Positions 56,690-64,000 of a stretch of DNA of 64,000 nucleotides are shown here, piece after piece. The first letter of the stretch is position 1, and every line of letters begins with the position of its first letter. The translations under genes and the position numbers were made by a program. Below the pieces are notes generated by a model. It worked only from the letters and a program-made list of their open reading frames with translations, was not told the origin of the DNA and did no database searches. Origin of the DNA: Plicaturopsis crispa FD-325 SS-3 (lineage: Eukaryota; Basidiomycota; Agaricomycetes; Amylocorticiales; Amylocorticiaceae); contig KN832554.1 of the NCBI GenBank assembly GCA_000827205.1, positions 1,610,345-1,674,344 on the forward strand, read 5' to 3'.

Positions 56690-58616
56690 ATGGCTCCCCC
56701 AGCTGCATCCAGAAACACCATCGCTCGCCTCATGAGGGCCGCGCAACATACTGCTTGCCCTTGTCATGGCTGCAGAGCTGGGACAGGCCATGGGCACGGT
56801 ATGCAAGCCATCAACCAGCTCAGAAAGTTTGCGACGCCCGTCGACCATGTTCCGAGGGAGTACGCGTTCGAGGTATGTCCTCTCGTCGTTGTGCATGTAG
56901 TGGCCCTTCATCATGCGTCCGTCAGGTCGCGGCGTCCAACCTTCGCTTCGGAGAGGGCGTCACAAAAGAGGTCGGATTTGATTTCAAGAACATGAAAGCG
57001 CGCAAAGTAGGTCCGCTATCACCCGTACCTACCATCTATACTTACTAGAAATATAGATCGGCGTATTCACCGACCCCAATGTTTCCAAAACCATAGCCGT
57101 CAAGAATGTGCGCGCCAACCTCACCCCTATATGCATCTCATTTGACTGACAGCTTTCCTATTGACCAGGCCATCGAATCTCTGCAGGCGCAGCCTGATCT
57201 TTCCTTTGAGGTGTACGACCAAGCTATCTCCGAGCCCACGGAAGAGAGTATGCGACACGCGATCGCATGGGCACGGAAGCACGACTTCAGCCATTTCTTA
57301 GCGTGGGTCTCCGCTCTTTGGTCATCATTCACAGACATGGACTGATTCGTGTCTGCCCTCCAGTGTCGGAGGTGGTAGTGTTATAGACACCGCAAAGACA
57401 TCTAACCTCTTCAGTGTATACGGCGACGCGGATCTCATGGACTTTATCAACGCGCCAGTTGGAAAGGGCAAGCCTATCGACAAGCCCCTACGCCCTCTCA
57501 TCGCAAGTAAGTGTAGCCAATATCTTCGAGTTGTCTTTCATGTCTCACGTTTCTATTATAGTCCCTACGACGGCGGGTACCGGCTCAGAGACTACCGGAA
57601 CCGCCATCATGGACATCACGTCCCGCTCGTTCAAGACCGGTATCGCGAGCCGCAGCATGAAGCCCATGCTCGGCATAGTAGACACGCTTAACACTGAGAG
57701 CTGCCCCGCGGCCGTCCACATAAGCTCCGGCCTCGATGTTCTGTTCCACGCTATGGAGAGCTACACCGCTATCCCGTATGTCATTCATTCTATCTTGCGT
57801 GTGCCAATGCTCATATGTTTGAGTCTAGGTACACCGAACGGACCCCACGTCCCGCCAACCCCATCCTCCGACCCGCATACCAAGGAAGCAACCCCGTCGC
57901 GGACATCTTCTCGCTGTGGGCCTTGAGGACCGCCGTCAAGTATCTGCCCCGTGTAGCGAAGAACCGTGACGACCACGAAGCCAGGCGCCAGATGTTGCTC
58001 GCTGCGTCCTTCGCTGGAATTGGATTTGGAAACGCCGGCGTGCACTTGTGCCATGGTATCAGCTACCCAGTGAGTTTGCAATGCAAGTCTCGACCCTTGC
58101 TAGTGACTTACAAAATGATATAGATCTCGGGCTTGAACAAGAAGGGACCGAAGTACAAGCACGCAGGATATGTGACTGACTTGCCGATCATCCCCCACGG
58201 TGTTAGTGTCGCTGTCACTGGTCCTGCCGGTACGTCAAGCTGCTCTTTCTCAGATATACTCCAGCTAACATGCAAATGTAGTCTTCCAATTCACCGCCTC
58301 GTCCGCACCCGACCGTCACCGCGAGGCCCTCGCCATCTTCAGCGACCGCAGCCCCACCGACCCGTCCGTCATGTCCATTCCCGACTCCGCCGTCGGCCAG
58401 CACCTCTACGAGGCCATCGCGCGCTTCCTCGACAACCTCGGCATGCCGCGCGGTATCAAGGCCTTCGGGTACACCTCCAGCGACATCCCCACCCTCGTCG
58501 ACGGTGCTATCCCCCAGAGACGTGTGCTGGATCTCGCGCCGGGCATTGGAGATGTTGCGGGTGAGGATGGGAGGGAGCATTTGTCGAGGATCATTGAGGC
58601 CTCGCTGGAATACTAA
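56690..58616 (+). CDS. Hydroxyacid-oxoacid transhydrogenase (ADHFE1-type iron alcohol dehydrogenase), mitochondrial
   Basis: The start MAPPAASRNTIARLMRAAQH carries a basic leader and a CPCHGC stretch as in ADHFE1 orthologues. Conserved blocks are YAFEVAASNLRFGEGVTKEV, KIGVFTDPNVSKT, HDFSHFLAVGGGSVIDTAKT (nucleotide-binding GGGS), IPTTAGTGSETTGTAIMDI, SGLDVLFHAMESYTAI and GIGFGNAGVHLCHGISYP, whose histidines with the Asp of SSGLDVL are expected metal ligands. The family couples 4-hydroxybutyrate oxidation to 2-oxoglutarate reduction in mitochondria, yielding D-2-hydroxyglutarate. The C-terminus ends HLSRIIEASLEY at 58616. About eight introns of 45-70 nt. Length about 490 residues, normal for the family. 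Confidence 0.92.
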
Positions 58617-58839
58617 ATTTGAAATCGCTGCTCGTCGCGCTAGTCGTGCGCTGCGTCCTTTGTATTTAACTGGATGTAAACTAAAATTTCACAAAACGCG
58701 GCTATCTTTTTCTATCTCAGCATGTTGTGCAATCGTTTTAGTTTGTTGTACTGCTCTGCCTGGTGCGACGCGCTAACCGCGACTGTCATCACGTGGAACG
58801 CAAGAAAAATCATTCCGCCACAGATTCCCAGACGCGACC

Positions 58840-60138
58840 ATGTCTCAAGCCCTCGCCTCTCCATCGCGCAGATCGCTTTTTCGACCATGCATCGACCTGC
58901 ACGACGGAAAAGTAAAGCAAATTGTCGGCGGGACGCTGTCTGATGCCACTCCAGACACCCTCAAGACTAATTTTGTCGCAAGGTGCGGTGCCCATCTCGC
59001 TGAGATGTATCCGAGGCTCATTGCGAGGGAATCGTTGCAGCGAAAGTCCTGCCGAGTTTGCGCGGTTGTACCGTCGGAAAGGCTTGGAGGGTGGGCATGT
59101 TATCAAGCTCGGCCCGCGGAACGATGATGCTGCTAAAGAGGCGTTGGCGGCTTGGCCGGGTGCGTCGTAGTGCTTGGACACCATTGCATGCGACTGAGAT
59201 GCGTCGCTAGGTGGCCTGCAGCTCGGTGGAGGCATTACAGACCAGAATGCCGAAGAATGGCTGAGGGCGGGGGCGAGCAAGGTCTGTTGTGCATGCAAAA
59301 CTTCCTTGTAATCTTGTCATTGAAGGGAGACCGGGTAGGTCATCGTCACGTCCTATCTATTTCCCGGCGCCAAATTCTCTCTTGACCGACTGAAGACTGT
59401 TTCTGGAATCACTGGAAAGGACCGACTGGTTGTCGATGTCAGGTGCGTGGAAAGCGTCCCACTGTATTCATGACATCACTGATTTGGATTTAGCTGTCGA
59501 CGTCGCGCAGAGCGGTGGTTCGTAGCCATGAACAAATGGCAAGACATCACAGATATGGAGGTTAACAAAGGTATGGACACGCCGTGTCGCTGTAGTGTCT
59601 GCATGCTGATGTAAACCCCGCCAGAATCTCTGGACATGCTCTCAGAATACTGCAGGTTAGCTTAATCGACCTACTCGATCCTTGAGAATAGTCTAACGAT
59701 GTCCAAGTGAATTCCTTGTACATGCTGCCGATGTCGAAGGCCTGTGCCAAGGAATCGACCAGGAGTTGGTATCCAGTGCGTTCTCGTGTTGTCAATCCAT
59801 TAAGCATAAGATACTGACACCGTGCAGAGCTCGGCGAGTGGGTGACCATACCCACGACCTACGCGGGAGGTGCTCGGGGTGAGTTCACCATGTTACTTGC
59901 CTGGAAATGTGAAAAAGCTGTGGCTAATCCTGCCGTTGCAGACATCAGCGACCTCGATCTCGTGGACCGTCTATCGCACGGGCGTGTAGATCTCACATAC
60001 GGAAGGTAATTGCGAGGTTCTTACAACTTATATTGCGCACACTGACGTGAGACATTGGGGAACAGTTCATTAGATATATTCGGGGGCACATTAGTTAGAT
60101 TTGAGGAGCTAGCGGAAAGAAATAAAGTTGTTGTATAA
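58840..60138 (+). CDS. HIS6: Phosphoribosyl-formimino-AICAR-phosphate isomerase (histidine biosynthesis)
   Basis: The start [20 protein letters not shown] at 58840 leads into [15 protein letters not shown], then [110 protein letters not shown] and [19 protein letters not shown], ending [12 protein letters not shown] at 60138. These are the TIM-barrel motifs of HisA/His6, including the N-terminal catalytic Asp (CIDLHDG). It catalyses the fourth step of histidine synthesis in the cytosol. Eight or so short introns are present. The gene follows the transhydrogenase on the same strand after 223 bp. Confidence 0.92.
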
Positions 60139-60739
60139 TATCCCTGCGCGAGAGCACTTGTAGCACCTAAGCTCTATTTTCACTCCAGTATCTCCACCAC
60201 TTCGTACTCCCAAGGTGAGGATGCAGGTCCAGAGTGGATCGAGGAGCACAGATACTTGCAGTCTTGGAGTCACAGAAGGACAGTGTGCCAGACTGCCAGT
60301 GTTTCGAGTCGCCAGTAGTACGAACAATCACCCAGAGATCCCAGTATGCACTGACAGTGCGTCCTAGATTACCAGCTCCATTGAGGCGTCGACAGACAAG
60401 TAGAAGCAGATAGACGCGTGCGACTAGCTCAAGTTTTGGACGCGACACCAACAGGGGACGCGACGCGAAAGGGCGTGGGAAATAATGACATAAACTATGT
60501 AGTACCATTTCGGATCGGGATCATTGTCTGTGCCGTCGACGTGAACGCCTGTAACGACCACGGTACTCCTCAAGGTAAATATCCCTCTGCCATTTCCCTG
60601 TCTATCGGGCGTACAATCGCGCCCGTCACCTTGCCCGGACACGAAACCTCGTTTTTTCCGCTTTTTCGTGGCTCGATTTGCGCACCTGCTCCGTTACCGA
60701 CCGATCTGACTGTCCCTACCGTCTGTAGACTCCATCAAA
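60139..60739. promoter_or_regulatory. Upstream region of uL29 gene
   Basis: About 600 bp with no gene. The final 150 bp is pyrimidine-rich and probably contains the ribosomal-protein gene promoter. Confidence 0.4.
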
Positions 60740-61292
60740 ATGCCCGGAAAAGTCAAAGCCTACGAGCTCCAGTCCAAGTACGCCGGAACCACGCTTGGTC
60801 CTTGGACGAAATGTCTGATAGTACTATGATTATAGGTCGAAGAATGACTTGGGCAAGCAACTCGTCGAGTTGAAGGGCGAGCTCCTCGCCCTGCGGGTGC
60901 AAAAGATCGCAGGTGGTTCCGCGTCGAAGCTCACTAAAATGTGCGTAAAATCCGTCGCTATCTCTCCAGAACGAATGCTTATGATGCGTGCATGTTTGCA
61001 GTAACACCGTCCGGAAATCCATCGCGCGGGTCCTCACGGTCATAAACCAGAAGACACGCCAGAGCACACGCGAATTCTACAAGGGCAAGAAGTACCTTCC
61101 CCTCGACCTCCGGCCAAAGAAGACCCGGGCTATCAGGCGGCGGTTGACCAAGGTGCGTACCCTGGTGTTCTCTCTCTATTTTGCCTCGCTCATATATGTG
61201 TGCGATATTAGAGCGAGTCGTCGGCGAAGACGCTCAAGCAGAAGAAGAAGGATGTCCACTTCCCCATCCGAAAATACGCTGTGAAGGCATGA
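60740..61292 (+). CDS. RPL35: 60S ribosomal protein L35 (uL29)
   Basis: Four exons encode [96 protein letters not shown] and [20 protein letters not shown], ending KYAVKA at 61292. This is a full-length uL29 (about 124 residues), which sits near the polypeptide exit tunnel of the large subunit. Introns are at about 60778-60836, 60943-61001 and 61154-61211, the first near the 5' end, as usual for fungal ribosomal protein genes. Confidence 0.96.
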
Positions 61293-62242
61293 GCGGGGGC
61301 GGGTTTTGGTGTGGCCTTGAGCGGGACGGGTTCATGCTGGAGTCATTCTCTCTCCTTGTTTTCTATCTTCTTTTCTGTATGCCGTACGCCTTGATCAACT
61401 CGACATGCCACGCTATGCTATGCTATCCGTCTTGCACACACACACGACCACCAGCGCCGCAACATGTGCGTGAAGCCTAAGAAATTGCGATCTGCAATAG
61501 ACTCGGTCCGTGAAATATTCTCTTGGGCGAGGAGGCGCCGTGAGAATTACGGCATATTTGCTTGCAGTGCATCGAAAGTGCGCCTGCTCACTTGGTCATT
61601 GACGATCGCGTCGTCGAGCTGCTTGTCTCTCAGCGTTCGCCTCTTTGATTTCGTCTTTCGGTCTTTCCTCGTCGTTGCGGTGTCTTGGGATTGATTCTGT
61701 TAGCCGTCGATCAACTTGTTTCCACATCTGCACATATCTGCCCTGTATCTGCCGGTGTCTATTACAGTTCCTCGGACTCCCGCCCATTGGACTTGGGCAG
61801 CACACATCTCTCGATTCGAACGTTCTGCATACAATTTTCCTTCCCACTGGCATTCCAAGTGGTCATACCGAAATCTCACATCCAAATCGATACCCGCGTC
61901 CGTCCGTCCGCTCACGAAACAATTCACGACCTTGCAACGATCCAATAACCATCATGGTGAGCCTAGTTTTCTTGCTCTCGGAACAGACGGGTGGGGAGGC
62001 CGGGAGAGGTATTTCTTGAACGGTGTGGAGCGTGTCATTGGCGACGTCTCCCTGCGTCACATCGTCTTGCACGTGTGATCAGGCAAGACCAAGTCGAGAC
62101 AAGGCAGCAGCGCACGCCGGACGCACGGCATCTGTTGCGAGATTCGCACTAGTAGCGTTCGCTTCTGAAACTGCTGTTGCTGGCTTGCCGCATGCTGCAT
62201 GGCTTGCTATCTCTAAAGCCAGTACGCCGCCCCGCCCCAGCC
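61293..62242. other. Intergenic region and leader of the Ste20-type kinase gene
   Basis: About 950 bp. An ATG directly followed by a GTGAGC donor-like sequence lies at 61953, which might mark a spliced 5' leader. No other gene recognised. Confidence 0.4.
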
Positions 62243-64000
62243 ATGTCTCCCAATTCGCGGTTCCGGAAACGCAGCAGCGCTGACCAGGTGCCCCGCCAGC
62301 CGAATGTGCTAACCCGTTCCCCACCCTCTTCGCCACAGGCTCCCGTCGCGAAGCCGCGCCCGGCAGAGCCGTATCCGATCCCCACTAGCAACCCGGCCAG
62401 CCAATATACCCTTCTCGAGAAGCTGGGCACGGGCAGTTTTGGAACGGTGTACAAGGCCATGCACAATGAGACCAAGCAGATAGTCGCCATTAAGCAAATT
62501 GGTGAGGCCACATTCCTATCTGACTACACAAGCCACTCATGTGTCTGCTATTGCAACAGACCTGGAGGACTCGGACGACGATATCTCTGAAATACAACAG
62601 GAAATTGCGAGTCTCGCCCAGTGCGACTCGGAATACGTGACGCGGTACTACGGCTCCTTTGTCGTAGCGTACAAACTATGGATCGTGATGGAATACCTCG
62701 CGGGTGGCTCCTGTCTCGATCTCCTCAAGCCAGGCGTGTTCTCGGAGGCCCACATCGCCGTTATCTGCCGCGAGCTGCTCCTCGGTCTCGATTATCTTCA
62801 TTCGGAGAATACCATCCACCGCGACATCAAAGCCGCCAACGTCCTGCTCTCTGCCTCTGGCAAGGTCAAGCTCGCAGACTTCGGTGTCGCCGCGCAGCTG
62901 ACGAATACCCTTCGCCATACATTTGTCGGTACGCCATTTTGGATGGCACCGGAAGTCATCCGCCAGGCCGGGTACGATGCGAAGGCGGACATGTGGAGTT
63001 TGGGGATTACTGCAATTGAGATGGCGAAGGGCGAGCCCCCGCTAGCCGAGTATCACCCCATGCGTGTCCTCTTCCTAATCCCCAAAGCCAAGCCACCAGT
63101 CTTGGAGGGTCCCTTCTCCCTGGCGTTCAAGGACTTTGTGGCGCAATGTCTGACGAAGGACCCCCTTCAGGTATGTTACTCGTAGCGTCTTCATCTCTCT
63201 ATGGCAGCTTAATGTATATTGCAGCGCCCCACAGCGAAGGACCTTCTTCAGCACCGTTTCATTCGCGGAGCCCGCAAGACATCATATCTAACCGAACTCA
63301 CCGAGCGATACCAAGACTACCGCGCCCGCTCGCCTCAGAAGGGGAACCAGATGTACGCGGCATCTGCGCGGAATAGCGTGGCCTGGGACAACGGCACCGT
63401 GCGGAGCGACTGGAACTTCGACACCATAAAATCCGCGTCCGCGATGGGCTCATTCCGCAGCATGGCGAAGGATCTCATGCCCCCGGGTATGGAGCCAGAT
63501 GACGACTATGTCGACGACGAGGGCTTTGAGGAGGACGGCGAGGGCTCGGTCGACACGACCGGCGCAGTGAAGGGCAGCGACCCGCTGAACCAGGGTATTG
63601 GCATGAACATGCAGGCGGCGCATTCGACTATGATCATCCGCCCGCTGCAGGACGAGCCCACCTCGGCTGCTGATGCGGTGGAAGCGCCCGCGCCCCAGAC
63701 GGGTGCCGAGGGCGAGAGTGGGACACCTCTGGGTGCGCCGCCGGCATACACGGGGTCGGTGCGGCCGAGCCGACGCGCATCGTATGCCGCGCGGAACGAT
63801 GCCCGGGGCACGTTGTTGCGCGAGGCGGATTTGGGTACCGGGGTGGACACTATCCGGCCGGTCAAGAAGGTCGATACGGTTGGATCGTTGAGGATGTCCG
63901 CGGAGCATGTGGGCAGCGTGAAGAGGGAGGGGAGCGGGTCCGTTCCGAGCTCGCCGACGAAGGACAAAGCATCGCACAAACGCGCCGGTAGTGAGCTCGG
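62243..64000 (+). CDS. Ste20-like germinal-centre kinase (GCK-III/MST-type), 3' end outside window
   Basis: The start [20 protein letters not shown] at 62243 precedes the kinase domain: [20 protein letters not shown] (P-loop), IVAIKQI (catalytic Lys), then across an intron [61 protein letters not shown] and [20 protein letters not shown]. The GTPFWMAPE motif and the C-terminal extension after the HRFIRGARK helix identify a Ste20/GCK kinase close to fungal Sid1/Nak1/Kic1 and animal MST3/4. Such kinases activate NDR kinases in the SIN or RAM/MOR networks. Introns are at about 62503-62560 and 63170-63223. The tail is Ser/Asp/Pro-rich and still open at base 64000. Confidence 0.9.

Overview
The window is nuclear DNA from a filamentous basidiomycete, most likely an agaricomycete (a polypore-like wood or litter fungus is a guess). 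Evidence: almost every gene is cut by several 45-75 nt GT-AG introns, genes are dense on both strands, and the recognisable proteins (NDR and Ste20-type kinases, RFX and bHLH regulators, MARVEL membrane proteins, an expanded F-box-like family) form a typical agaricomycete set. About 30 protein genes are supported. No rRNA, tRNA, CRISPR array or virus-like element was seen.

Layout. 1-13.5 kb: conserved genes (BFR1, NHP2, an unknown protein, a JMJD7-like hydroxylase, the ELG1/ATAD5 PCNA unloader, a bHLH factor, an NDR kinase). 13.9-23 kb: a transposon-ridden array of three minus-strand F-box-like paralogues. The first is broken by two oppositely oriented copies of a 2.16 kb CACTA-like element carrying an intron-containing, decayed aconitase fragment, and probably by a third terminal-inverted-repeat element. 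An N gap sits inside one copy. 23.4-27.8 kb: UBC8/UBE2H, a THO-complex THOC5-like subunit and glucose-6-phosphate dehydrogenase. 28.3-33 kb: two more F-box paralogues flanking a 1.1 kb MITE with a GC-rich core. 33-36.8 kb: three small MARVEL-type tetraspan or tetraspan-like genes in a row. 37-64 kb: acetoacetyl-CoA synthetase, an orphan small gene, endopolyphosphatase, an RFX factor, a secreted protein, a mitochondrial PPR protein, a membrane-anchored aspartic protease, hydroxyacid-oxoacid transhydrogenase, HIS6, ribosomal protein uL29 and a Ste20/GCK kinase that runs off the end.

The genes do not form one pathway. Two connections stand out. An NDR kinase and a germinal-centre-type Ste20 kinase, which act together in fungal RAM/MOR morphogenesis networks, lie in the same 64 kb. 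The five F-box-like paralogues share an unusual architecture: a start exon of only 8-32 nt joined through a phase-2 intron whose donor is always GTACG. The most noteworthy structure is the inverted pair of CACTA-like elements and their captured aconitase cargo at 14.6-18.2 kb.
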